Part shown: one piece after another, positions 10,951 to 18,149 of the stretch | Layout of the letters: each line of letters begins with the position of its first letter | Numbering within the stretch: the stretch's first letter is position 1 | Source of the DNA: Pseudomonadota bacterium | GTDB taxonomy: Bacteria > Myxococcota_A > UBA796 > GCA-2862545 | DNA: 37,744 bases | Direction: 5' to 3' | NCBI GenBank assembly: GCA_005776945.1 | Contig: SXOB01000018.1 | Coordinates: 1 to 37,744 of the forward strand | The notes under the pieces: generated by a model | Databases searched by the model: none | The model's input: only the letters and a program-made list of their open reading frames with translations | What the model was told of the DNA's origin: nothing | Position numbers and translations under genes: made by a program

Positions 10951-11626
10951 CAAGCAGCGCGCACCAGGACCAGCCCCCAAGCACGAGCGCGCCCGCCGCG
11001 GGCCAAACGCCCGCCGCTCGGCGGGCGGCCTCCGTCACCGATTCCCAGTGGTTTGTCGGTGATCGCCACGGCCGATCGTACGTCTCTGCGCGTATCCGCC
11101 AGCCGGCCGCCCCGAACATCGAACGCCAGCCCCTCGCCGTGAGGTGTACGCGGTGTCCCCATTGCTCGCGCGCCAGCGAGACATGGTGCGGACGAAGGGC
11201 GTCCCGCGCGCTGACTTCGAGCGGCACGCGAATGAGCGCCACGGGCGCGCGAGCCCGGGCGACCGCCAGGGCGCCATCCGGATCGTCGAGATGCTCCAGC
11301 ACGTCGATGAAGAGCACGACGTCGCAGGACCCCCCTTCCCCAAGCCAGTCCCCGACGTGTCGGGCGACTCCGTCGGGCGTCTTGGGGAAAGGCCCGAGGT
11401 CCCATGCCTCGCAGCGGGCCCCGGGCCAACACGCGCTTCGCAGACCCGCGAGGACGTCGCCGGTACCTGCACCGACGTCGACGACGTGGCCAGGCTGAAG
11501 GCGTCCCGCCAAGGGCGCGAGCGCCTTCACTTTGGCCGCGGCATCGTCGGCGTGCCAACCTGGATTCGCGGACGCGTACTGACCGTCGACGTAGCGACCC
11601 TCCACGCGACCCTCGAACGATGCCAC
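10943..11626 (-). CDS. Class I SAM-dependent methyltransferase
   Basis: This 227-aa cytosolic protein has a Rossmann-type methyltransferase fold. Motif I reads VVDVGAGTGDVL (48-59), the acidic strand-2 position is in ARCEAWDLG, and motif IV is VVLFIDVLEHLDDPDGAL, where the DVLEH pattern is typical of UbiG/Coq5-like and sugar O-methyltransferases. HHVSLAREQWGHRVHLTARGW, split by a His-rich start, and the Trp-rich C-terminus are lineage-specific. The substrate cannot be assigned. The GTG start at 11626 lies only about 30 bp from the divergent porin gene, so any promoters overlap. It is convergent with enolase, separated by a short hairpin. Confidence 0.82.
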   Translation of the reverse strand: MASFEGRVEGRYVDGQYASANPGWHADDAAAKVKALAPLAGRLQPGHVVDVGAGTGDVLAGLRSACWPGARCEAWDLGPFPKTPDGVARHVGDWLGEGGSCDVVLFIDVLEHLDDPDGALAVARARAPVALIRVPLEVSARDALRPHHVSLAREQWGHRVHLTARGWRSMFGAAGWRIRAETYDRPWRSPTNHWESVTEAARRAAGVWPAAGALVLGGWSWCALLER

Positions 11627-11658
11627 TCAGGCCCCGGTGGACTACCACGGACACTGAG

Positions 11659-13017
11659 GTGCACGTGTGGTTGCTGGTCGCGGCCCCGAGTTTGGCGGGC
11701 GGGTACTTCTTCTCGGACTCTGGCATCGAGGCGCTCGGGCGGGCTGGAGCCTGGGTCGCGGGTGCTGACACCCAATACGCCCAACGCTACAACCCAGCCG
11801 GTCTGACGCGCATCGATCGGCCGACGTTCAACCTCGGTTTGTCGGAGGTCCAGCAGAACGTCCGTTTCTCTCGTCTCCTTGAAGACGGCACGTTCGCGGA
11901 AGAGGTCCGCAACGAGGCCAGCCCGTTCGACGTACCCCAGGCCGGCTTTGCGATGCCGCTGCCCGAAGGCTTCGCATTCGCATTCGGTTTCTCGTCGCCT
12001 TTCGCCGCGCTGTCCCGGTACCCGGTCGACGGGGCCCAGCGGTACAGCGTCGTCGAGACCGGCATCTACGAGTTCACGGTGGGGCCATCGGTCGCGTGGC
12101 GGCCGAATCCCGCGCCCTGGCTTGCGGTTGGGCTCACCTTCGAGTGGAACTACCTGCAGGTCAACGAATCGCTTGCGATCACGGTCAACGGGGGCGACGA
12201 CCCGATTGGCGACATCGATGTCTCCGCGCGCGTGACCGACTCGTTTTCGCCGATGGTCGGCGGCGGCCTGCTCATCGAGCCCGTGGACGCGCTCTCCATC
12301 GGCCTCGCGGTCCAACCCCCGGTCCAGTTCAAGGCACGTGGCCACGGGACGCTGGATTTCACGGGCGTCAGCTTCGACGACGGGCTGGAGGAGACGGTCT
12401 ACACGGACGACGACGTCGCCTTGGCCATCGGCTTGCCCCTCGAACTTCGCGCGGGTGTTGCAGTTCGACCCATCGACGTGCTCGAACTCGAGTTCGCAGC
12501 CGTCTACCAGGGCTGGAGTTCGCTCACCGCCATCGAGATCACCGACGTGAATATCGAGGTCGAGGTCAAGGATTCGCCCATCTGGGAGGTCCTCATTCCC
12601 GAGGATCAGCGCGCCGTCGCCGACTCCTTCAGCCTGCCCGCCGGCCTCAACGACACCATCTCGTTGCGCCTCGGCGGCGAAATCGACGTCACCCCCGACG
12701 TCGCCTTGCGCGCTGGCGGGTCATGGGAATCCGCGTCGGTGCCGCCCGCCAAGATGAGCGTGACGCTTGTGGACCCCCCAAAAACCCAGGTCGCTGCCGG
12801 TGGGAGTGGATGGTTAGGCAAGCGCCGGCTTCGCATCGACCTCGCGGGCGCCTGGCTCTTCTACCCTCACCTCGAGATTCGCGACTCCGAGGTCGTCCAG
12901 GTGGACGCCGGTGTCACCCCTGGGGTGGAGCCCATGGTCGTCGGAAACGGCGACCTGGACAGCCACGGGTGGATCGTCGGCGGCCAGGTTTCTGTCGCTT
13001 TGGGCAAGGCCCCGTGA
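11659..13017 (+). CDS. FadL/OmpP1/TodX-family outer-membrane porin
   Basis: The mature N-terminus GGYFFSDSGIEALGRAGA plus AGADTQYAQRYNPAGL is the signature of the FadL/TodX family (G-R-A-G-A...NPAGL), whose members are 14-strand barrels that import hydrophobic molecules. The rest alternates amphipathic strands, e.g. GFAFAFGFSSPFAALSRYPV and LRLGGEIDVTPDVALRAGG, consistent with a barrel of about 440 residues. The start is uncertain. GTG at 11659 (MHVWLLVAAPSLA, then GG) or GTG at 11665 (GAGG five bases upstream) give a very short signal peptide, while the ATG at 11620 gives a 26-residue leader but runs into the divergent gene and uses codons unlike the rest. The stop overlaps the COG0523 gene by 4 bp. 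The substrate is unknown; a metal-related role would be inference from the neighbour only. Confidence 0.82.
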   Translation: MHVWLLVAAPSLAGGYFFSDSGIEALGRAGAWVAGADTQYAQRYNPAGLTRIDRPTFNLGLSEVQQNVRFSRLLEDGTFAEEVRNEASPFDVPQAGFAMPLPEGFAFAFGFSSPFAALSRYPVDGAQRYSVVETGIYEFTVGPSVAWRPNPAPWLAVGLTFEWNYLQVNESLAITVNGGDDPIGDIDVSARVTDSFSPMVGGGLLIEPVDALSIGLAVQPPVQFKARGHGTLDFTGVSFDDGLEETVYTDDDVALAIGLPLELRAGVAVRPIDVLELEFAAVYQGWSSLTAIEITDVNIEVEVKDSPIWEVLIPEDQRAVADSFSLPAGLNDTISLRLGGEIDVTPDVALRAGGSWESASVPPAKMSVTLVDPPKTQVAAGGSGWLGKRRLRIDLAGAWLFYPHLEIRDSEVVQVDAGVTPGVEPMVVGNGDLDSHGWIVGGQVSVALGKAP

Positions 13018-13865
13018 GCCCGCTCCCCGACACCCTCGTGGTCTCGGGCTTTTTGGGCGCTGGAAAGACCACGCTCGTTGGCCATTTGTTGGCCGCTGCG
13101 CAACGCCGCGGCGAACGGCTGGCGATCTTGAGCAACGAGTTTGGTGACACTGGCATCGACAAGGCTCTGATGGATGCTGGCGAGGACGGCATCGTCGAAT
13201 TGGACGGTGGCTGCCTGTGCTGTCGCCTCTCCGACGCGGTCCCGGCGACAGTGATGGGCCTCCTTGAGCGCGCGAAACCCGACCGCCTCGTCGTGGAGAC
13301 ATCCGGCGTCGCCATGCCAGGTGAGGTAGCGATCCAGTTCTGGCGCCCTCCCCTACGGGCCCTCGTCGCGCCCCCACGCATCGTGATCGTCGTCGATGCC
13401 ATCGCCATGGCTGCGGACCAACTGGATGCGACATGGTTCGAGCAGGTCGACTCCGGTGAGGCCTTCGTTCTCAACCACGCGGATGGTGTGCCGGCCGACA
13501 CGGCTGAGGAGCTCCGCGCGGCACTTGAAGCCCGGACGGGTCGCGAGGTGCGCACCGCTGTTCACGCCGATGTCGACGTCGACTGGGTGTGGGGCGTGCC
13601 GCCGCGCCGACCGGCGGCGCCGTCGACAAGCCACGGCGACCGGTATGGATCCACAGAACATGCCTTTCCCGCGCCCGTCCTCCGCGCGGTCGTCGAACAG
13701 GCCCTGCGTTCGAAACCGCTGCTGAGGGCCAAGGGATTCGTAATCACCGAGGACGGGCTGCAACTCGTTCAAGGCGTCGGGAATCGGCTGACATGGACGA
13801 CGCCTCAAAGGCGTCCGCCAGAGGCGCTGATTGGACGCGTCGTGACGATTGGCCCGCTGGCATGA
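13014..13865 (+). CDS. COG0523/CobW-like GTPase, putative metallochaperone
   Basis: The start is the GTG that overlaps the porin stop (GTGA); this gives 283 aa beginning directly before the G domain. Walker A is GFLGAGKTT (12-20), the family's Cys motif appears as GGCLCC (65-70), VVETSGVAMP is the Walker-B-like segment, and the base-recognition motif reads LNHAD, a variant of the usual NKxD. The C-terminal CobW_C domain is short (EDGLQLVQGVGNRLTW). COG0523 proteins are GTPases that deliver metals such as zinc or cobalt to client enzymes, the CxCC motif being the metal site. No His-rich metal-sensing tract is present. It is coupled by ATGA to thiD and lies upstream of a cysteine-poor bL36, a gene pairing known from zinc-limitation regulons. 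The metal is not proven. Confidence 0.87.
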   Translation: MSPLPDTLVVSGFLGAGKTTLVGHLLAAAQRRGERLAILSNEFGDTGIDKALMDAGEDGIVELDGGCLCCRLSDAVPATVMGLLERAKPDRLVVETSGVAMPGEVAIQFWRPPLRALVAPPRIVIVVDAIAMAADQLDATWFEQVDSGEAFVLNHADGVPADTAEELRAALEARTGREVRTAVHADVDVDWVWGVPPRRPAAPSTSHGDRYGSTEHAFPAPVLRAVVEQALRSKPLLRAKGFVITEDGLQLVQGVGNRLTWTTPQRRPPEALIGRVVTIGPLA

Positions 13866-14656
13866 AGGTCGCGCTCACGATCGCGGGATCCGATTCGGGC
13901 GGCGGCGCGGGCCTCCAGGCCGACTTGAAAACGTTCGTCGACCACGGTGTCTGGGGCGCAAGCGTCGTCACGGCGCTCACCGCCCAGAACACCATTGGGG
14001 TCCTCGGTGTTTCGGCCGTGGCGCCCGAATTCGTGAAGGCCCAACTCGACGCCGTGCTTGGCGATCTTCGCGTCGACGTCGTCAAGATCGGCATGCTCGC
14101 GACCGCGACCATCGCGGAGGTCGTGGCGATCGCCCTCGACGCACGACCGGACTTGGCCGTCGTCCTCGATCCCGTGTGCGTAAGCACATCCGGACACCGC
14201 CTGCTCGATGACGACGCGATTGGCGTGTTGTTGGGCCGCCTCGTCCCGCGCGCGACCGTCGTCACGCCCAATACCCAGGAGTGGACGCTCCTCGGGGGCG
14301 CCGACGCGTTCGGCACTGCCACCGTCCTGCTCAAGGGTGGCGACGCCGAAGGGGACGTCGTGGTGGACGTCCTGATGGCAGCTGGGACGGAGCGCCTCCG
14401 GCTGTCGGCGCCTCGCCTCCCCGGCGGCCCTTTTCACGGAACGGGCTGCACATTGTCCAGCGCGATCGCCGCACGCCTCGCGCGCGGGGAGACGCTCGAG
14501 GCCGCTGTGAGGGGCGCGACCGGCTACGTCCGGAGCCTATTGGCCAACGGCGCCGGTTGGTCTCCCGGACGCGGATTGGGGGGCCTGCCGCACGGTAGCG
14601 GTCTACGGGCATTGAACGGAGCGCCCACCTTGACGGGACCGTCGCCACGGCGCTAG
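13862..14656 (+). CDS. thiD: Hydroxymethylpyrimidine (phosphate) kinase ThiD
   Basis: ThiD phosphorylates 4-amino-5-hydroxymethyl-2-methylpyrimidine and its phosphate to the diphosphate used in thiamine synthesis. The 264-aa product has the ribokinase-like signatures [20 protein letters not shown] near the N-terminus, [43 protein letters not shown], and the anion-hole/catalytic segment [19 protein letters not shown]. The ATG overlaps the COG0523 stop (ATGA). No other thi gene is in the window. The last 30 or so residues ([20 protein letters not shown]) are a low-complexity tail beyond the usual domain end. Length and all key motifs are normal. Confidence 0.93.
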   Translation: MKVALTIAGSDSGGGAGLQADLKTFVDHGVWGASVVTALTAQNTIGVLGVSAVAPEFVKAQLDAVLGDLRVDVVKIGMLATATIAEVVAIALDARPDLAVVLDPVCVSTSGHRLLDDDAIGVLLGRLVPRATVVTPNTQEWTLLGGADAFGTATVLLKGGDAEGDVVVDVLMAAGTERLRLSAPRLPGGPFHGTGCTLSSAIAARLARGETLEAAVRGATGYVRSLLANGAGWSPGRGLGGLPHGSGLRALNGAPTLTGPSPRR

Positions 14657-14681
14657 ACGCCGCGGGTCGCCAGGATCGGCC

Positions 14682-14825
14682 ATGAAGTGCAGCAACTCCC
14701 TTCGCAGCCTGAAGAAGCGCCACAAGGACTGCCAAATCGTCCGCCGGCGGGGTCGCGTCTACGTCATCAACAAGACGAATCCCAAGTTCAAGGCGCGCCA
14801 AGGCGGCTGTAAGAAGAAGGGCTGA
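14682..14825 (+). CDS. rpmJ: 50S ribosomal protein bL36, cysteine-poor (type B/YkgM-like)
   Basis: A 47-aa basic protein starting [18 protein letters not shown] and containing [20 protein letters not shown] is clearly bL36 of the longer type B form (compare E. coli YkgM). The zinc-ribbon form carries C-x2-C-x12-C-x4-H. Here only the second Cys position is kept (C17); the others read Lys/Arg, Asn30 and Phe35, so it should not bind zinc. Two additional cysteines (C3, C43) lie outside those positions. AGGA sits six bases before the ATG. It follows thiD by 25 bp, outside any ribosomal-protein operon. In several bacteria such C-minus paralogues replace the zinc form when zinc is scarce; whether this genome also has a C-plus copy cannot be seen from here. 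Confidence 0.93.
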   Translation: MKCSNSLRSLKKRHKDCQIVRRRGRVYVINKTNPKFKARQGGCKKKG

Positions 14826-14831
14826 CGGGAA

Positions 14832-14849
14832 CCTGAGCGGGTTCTCAGG
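14832..14849 (+). terminator. Short hairpin after rpmJ
   Basis: CCTGAG (14832-14837) pairs perfectly with CTCAGG (14844-14849) around a 6-nt loop, in the 49-bp gap between the bL36 gene and the next gene. There is no T-run, so it may attenuate or stabilise the message rather than terminate it. Confidence 0.3.
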
Positions 14850-14874
14850 GGTCCACCTTCCGGTTGGAGGTCCG

Positions 14875-15576
14875 ATGCGCCGCTTGTTTCCGTTCATCGT
14901 TCTCGGCTTGTCGTTGCCGGCTTGGGCCGGAAAGAAAAAGGACGCTCCCGTTGCGCCCCCTCCGGAGACGCCTGTGGCGCCCGCGGATGCGCCAGCGGTC
15001 GAGGCTCCGCCCGAGCCCGAGCCCGAGCCCGCCCCTCTGGCTGCCAACGCCGACTTCGTAGCCACGTTCACCTTCATGGACGGCACCACCAGGAAGGGCC
15101 ACGTGTCCACGGTGGAACGCGGAGTCGATCGCTTCGCCGAGACCGGCTGGACCGATGCGGCCAACAAGGTGACGCTGACCCTCGAAGGCGGCGGCACCGA
15201 GATCGAATCGGCGTGGAAGGACGTTCGGTCCATCGACATCAAGTACGCGCCCGTGACGGACGCGGATTGCCAATTCGACACGACCTTCTCGCCTACGATG
15301 TACATGTGCGTGCTGCGGAACACGCCGACCGTGAAGACGGCCGATGGCAAGACCTGGGTCGGCGCCAACATGCACCATTGGCGATTCCACCTCGATGGCC
15401 AAGATGCCGTCGAATTCTACGTCACGAAGCTCCCGGCGCGTCGACAGGAAGGCGCCGAAGCCGACCTCCGCGATGCGGGCGTTGAAAATGCGGCCCTCTA
15501 CGGAGAGTTGCAGGCGGATCTGAGCGCGCTCATCAAGGGCAAGGCCGTCGCCCGCCTGACGATCGCCCCCCCCTGA
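14875..15576 (+). CDS. Secreted protein of unknown function
   Basis: The ATG has a strong GGAGG five bases upstream. The 233-aa product starts with a signal peptide (MRRLFPFIVLGLSLPAWA, cleavage before GKKK), then a Pro/Ala/Glu-rich linker (about 25-58), then a compact domain from about residue 60 rich in beta-like segments (DFVATFTFMDGTTRKGHVST, KVTLTLEGGGTEIES). Two cysteines, in DADCQFD and MYMCVLRN, are about 15 residues apart and could form a disulphide in the periplasm. I recognise no family. The TTRKGHV and surrounding strands resemble small SH3-like or PilZ-like barrels only loosely, and I would not assign either. It lies 15 bp before the FKBP gene, so the two are probably cotranscribed. 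Confidence 0.78.
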   Translation: MRRLFPFIVLGLSLPAWAGKKKDAPVAPPPETPVAPADAPAVEAPPEPEPEPAPLAANADFVATFTFMDGTTRKGHVSTVERGVDRFAETGWTDAANKVTLTLEGGGTEIESAWKDVRSIDIKYAPVTDADCQFDTTFSPTMYMCVLRNTPTVKTADGKTWVGANMHHWRFHLDGQDAVEFYVTKLPARRQEGAEADLRDAGVENAALYGELQADLSALIKGKAVARLTIAPP

Positions 15577-15591
15577 TCCGACGGAGTTCGC

Positions 15592-16515
15592 GTGTCCCGA
15601 TCCGCCACAGTCTTCGCCGCCGTCACGGCCCTCGCCGTGGTCGGCACCTTGGTGCTCGTTTCCCGGTCTGACGTAAAGCCGGCGGTTCCGCCGCCGGTGG
15701 CACTCGCAGAGGCCAAAGTGCCGACTGCGTCGATGCCGGTCCGCCCCCCACCGCCTCCCGCGCGCGCCATTCCCGAAAAGGTCGATGTGGCCGAAGCGCA
15801 GCTGACCGAGCGGCCCGGTGGCCTCCGCATTGCGGACGTCGTCGTCGGCGACGGCGCGGAAGCGACGACCGGTGCCTGGGTTGAGGTGGACTACACGGGC
15901 TGGCTCGAGAACGGCACGATGTTTGACAGCTCGTTCAAGCGGCCGTCCGCGTTCAAGTTTCAACTCGGCCAGGGCCGCGTGATCGCGGGTTGGGACCAAG
16001 GCGTCGCTGGGATGAAGATCGGCGGAAAGCGTCGGCTCGTCGTGCCAGGTGCCATGGCCTACGGCCCACACGGGCGTCCCCCTACCATCCCGGCCAATGC
16101 AACCCTCGTCTTCGACGTGGAGCTCAAGAACATCATGCCCCCTCGCAACGCTCCCGCCGCGCCCCAGAAGGTCGACCTGACGACGCTGCCTAGTGGCCTG
16201 CAGATCCACGAATTCGCCGTGGGTCAGGGCTCCGCCGCTGAAAAGGGCAAGACGGTCATGGTCGACTACACGGGATGGCTCGAAGACGGCAAGAAGTTCG
16301 ACAGTTCGTTGGACCGCCCCGATCCGATCAGCTTCCCCCTCGGCCAGGGGCGCGTGATCAAGGGCTGGGATGAGGGCCTCGAGGGCATGAAAGTCGGCGG
16401 TAAGCGCCAACTCCGAATCCCCTACGACCTCGCCTACGGCGAAAAGGGCCGCCCGCCGACGATTCCGGCCAAGGCAACCCTCATCTTCGAAGTCGAGCTG
16501 GTCGGCGTTCGCTAG
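15592..16515 (+). CDS. Tandem-domain FKBP-type peptidyl-prolyl isomerase
   Basis: The GTG start has GGAG six bases upstream. The 307-aa product begins with a hydrophobic segment ([18 protein letters not shown]) that is a signal anchor or signal peptide, then a Pro-rich linker, then two complete FKBP domains (about 72-181 and 195-307). Both copies carry the active-site aromatic set: [46 protein letters not shown], and the [13 protein letters not shown] loop. FKBPs catalyse cis-trans isomerisation of prolyl bonds; export points to folding of periplasmic or outer-membrane proteins. Neither domain has lost its pocket, so both may be active. The second copy is the more canonical. It converges with the minus-strand RAYT-like gene. 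Confidence 0.93.
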   Translation: MSRSATVFAAVTALAVVGTLVLVSRSDVKPAVPPPVALAEAKVPTASMPVRPPPPPARAIPEKVDVAEAQLTERPGGLRIADVVVGDGAEATTGAWVEVDYTGWLENGTMFDSSFKRPSAFKFQLGQGRVIAGWDQGVAGMKIGGKRRLVVPGAMAYGPHGRPPTIPANATLVFDVELKNIMPPRNAPAAPQKVDLTTLPSGLQIHEFAVGQGSAAEKGKTVMVDYTGWLEDGKKFDSSLDRPDPISFPLGQGRVIKGWDEGLEGMKVGGKRQLRIPYDLAYGEKGRPPTIPAKATLIFEVELVGVR

Positions 16516-16527
16516 CTGACCGATCGT

Positions 16528-17256
16528 TCAGGGCACGGTCCTCAACCGCGTGTCCCCGAGGCAGATGAGGCCGAGATCGCGCAGCGGCTCGACCTCCGCC
16601 AACAGTTGACGAACGCGACGGTCCGTCAGCGCGAGGGCCTCGGCGACGATGGCGGTCTGCCAACCGCGCGCTTTGGCCAAGTGGGCGAAGAGGCGGAAGC
16701 AACGGCGGTCTGCCGGCAACGTGCCAATGACGGCGGCGGCCAGCCGGAGCAGAAGATCGAGGTCCTCATGGATGGAAGCGGCGGGCGGCCAACCCGCAGG
16801 CAGCTGCTGCCCGCCGAGCCGATCGTGTACGCGACGGGCGTCGACCCGCGAACAAAGGGCCGCCGCGTCGGCCCAACGGGACCGTCGAAAGCGCAGCAAC
16901 TCCCGATGCGACGTGTACACCTCGGCAAGTGGGTCGGTTCCTGCCTTGGACGGCGTGTGAGCCCAGACCACGGCCTCCTCCAGGTCGGCCACTGGAATCC
17001 GATCGCCGGGGTACCCAGCGAGGTCTTCGCCAGTACCGATGGCTGCGCGAACGGTCCCCACCTTGACGCCGCGGACCAACAACCCGAGGCCGCGCGGTGC
17101 CCCGTCGACCACGAGGCGTAGGTTTTCGCCGTGAATGCCGAAAGCAAGCCACGTCACCCCCTGTTTGGCGGCGCACGCCGCGACACGGTCGAGCAACGCG
17201 TACCGATTCAAAGGGCCGCGAAGACCCCCGATCCGAATTTCGATCTTCTCGAGCAT
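16528..17256 (-). CDS. RAYT (REP-associated Y1 transposase)-like protein without HUH motif
   Basis: I chose the ATG at 17256 because a perfect GGAGG lies five bases upstream; longer starts lack one. The 242-aa product follows the RAYT/TnpA_REP layout in outline: an N-terminal strand-helix region ending VTWLAFGIHGENLRLVV (34-50) where active members have MPNHVHLLV, then a helix and AHTPSKAGTDPLAEVYTSHREL (99-120, quoted in part as PSKAG and TSHREL) matching the usual LNPVRAGLV...WSSHRAY, and a C-terminal helical part (about 183-242) with a possible helix-turn-helix. The HUH histidines are replaced by G-E-N-L-R and no catalytic Tyr is evident, so it should not cleave DNA. It may be a domesticated DNA-binding protein. 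Similarity is by eye and the family call is moderate; an unrelated regulator is possible. Confidence 0.5.
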   Translation of the reverse strand: MLEKIEIRIGGLRGPLNRYALLDRVAACAAKQGVTWLAFGIHGENLRLVVDGAPRGLGLLVRGVKVGTVRAAIGTGEDLAGYPGDRIPVADLEEAVVWAHTPSKAGTDPLAEVYTSHRELLRFRRSRWADAAALCSRVDARRVHDRLGGQQLPAGWPPAASIHEDLDLLLRLAAAVIGTLPADRRCFRLFAHLAKARGWQTAIVAEALALTDRRVRQLLAEVEPLRDLGLICLGDTRLRTVP

Positions 17257-17354
17257 GACGACCTCCTGCGGTCCGTCATGCATGGCGGAGGCCACCCTTT
17301 GCGCTAGGTTTGCGGCCGACTTTGCTCGCGTGCCGGAAGTCCGACGGCGCCGGT

Positions 17355-17378
17355 GGACGCCGACGGCCGTCGGCGTCC
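17355..17378. repeat. Perfect 24-bp palindrome beside the RAYT-like gene
   Basis: The half-site GGACGCCGACGG (17355-17366) is followed directly by its exact reverse complement (17367-17378). It lies two bases beyond the stop of the Nudix gene and about 100 bp before the RAYT-like start. It could be the Nudix terminator stem (no T-tract), a protein-binding site, or a REP-like element. I noticed no second copy in this window. Confidence 0.6.
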
Positions 17379-17380
17379 GC

Positions 17381-18130
17381 TCAGGTGTTCAGTGCCCGGA
17401 CGACGATGCGTACGCCCTGACGGGTCGCGACCCACGAACCCGCTTCGTAGTCCACGCGGTCGGGCAGACCGTCTTGGGGCCCGTCGGGATGTTCGGGATG
17501 ACCGGGTAGCAGAAGGACGATGCCGGCATCGCCGAACTGAAGGATAGGACGAATGGGCGAGACGCGCCGGCTTTCAGCGCCCACCAGGATGGCCGCGACG
17601 TCGTCGAAGGGCGCCAACTCAAACAACGTCCACCAGGTGGGCGGCGCCAGCGGTAGCGCCGTGCCGCCGTGCACAATGTCGCGAGGGCTGAACCAACCCG
17701 AAGCGACCGTTTCAGCCTCGTCGTGACGGCCCTCGCCCTCAGCCCGGGCCACGAAGAACAGCGTGTCGAAGCGCCGGGCCTCGATTTCAGGCGTCACCCA
17801 ACGAGACCAGGGCACGAGGCCACTTGCGTCGACGGCTTCGGCCGGCCATCCGCCGGCCCCGCCCAACCACAAGCCCGATTCCTCCATCGTTTCACGAAGA
17901 CCGGCGACCGCGTGCAGAGCCAGATCGTCACATGAGACGCGTCCCAGACCCGCCAGGTTCGATACGCGGACGTTGGCGTCGGAGGACTCAACGCGCCCGC
18001 CGGGGAACACCCAGGCGTTGGGCAAGAAGCCGCTCCGACGGTTGCGCTGAACGAGAAAGACCTCTGGCCCCGACGGTCCGTCCCGAAGCGGGATGACGGT
18101 CGAGGCAAGCCGCACGGGTACGGGGTCCAA
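17381..18130 (-). CDS. Nudix hydrolase with expanded Nudix box
   Basis: I place the start at a TTG (18130) because GGGGAGG sits five bases before it and just downstream of the preceding gene's stop; an earlier start would overlap that gene by about 80 bp. The 249-aa product has VFPGGRVE (41-48) and RETMEESGL (79-87), which together make the Nudix box G-x5-E-x7-REUxEExGU, but with about 20 extra residues between the Gly and the Arg. Such a split box is known in NUDT19-like CoA/acyl-CoA diphosphatases, so a nucleotide-diphosphate-linked substrate of that type is plausible. The C-terminal ILLLPGHPEHPDGP, adapted from VLLLPGHPEHP, adds a conserved-looking Pro/His segment. It is cytosolic, downstream of the OmpA-like gene with a 19-bp gap. 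Confidence 0.8.
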   Translation of the reverse strand: MDPVPVRLASTVIPLRDGPSGPEVFLVQRNRRSGFLPNAWVFPGGRVESSDANVRVSNLAGLGRVSCDDLALHAVAGLRETMEESGLWLGGAGGWPAEAVDASGLVPWSRWVTPEIEARRFDTLFFVARAEGEGRHDEAETVASGWFSPRDIVHGGTALPLAPPTWWTLFELAPFDDVAAILVGAESRRVSPIRPILQFGDAGIVLLLPGHPEHPDGPQDGLPDRVDYEAGSWVATRQGVRIVVRALNT

Positions 18131-18149
18131 AAGAGCCTCCCCGGCGCGC

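Noticed and set aside
12096..13013. Upstream extension of the COG0523 frame by about 300 residues
   Set aside because: It is an out-of-frame reading of the porin gene; the GTGA overlap marks the true start.
14845..16410. 521-aa open frame on the minus strand
   Set aside because: It runs antisense to the secreted protein and FKBP genes, which have clear motifs and ribosome-binding sites; the frame is rich in His/Arg/Gly with no motif.
16516..16531. Near-palindrome CTGACCGATCGTTCAG between convergent genes as a terminator
   Set aside because: There is no room for a loop beyond the centre and it overlaps a stop codon; one mismatched pair and no T-tract make it weak.
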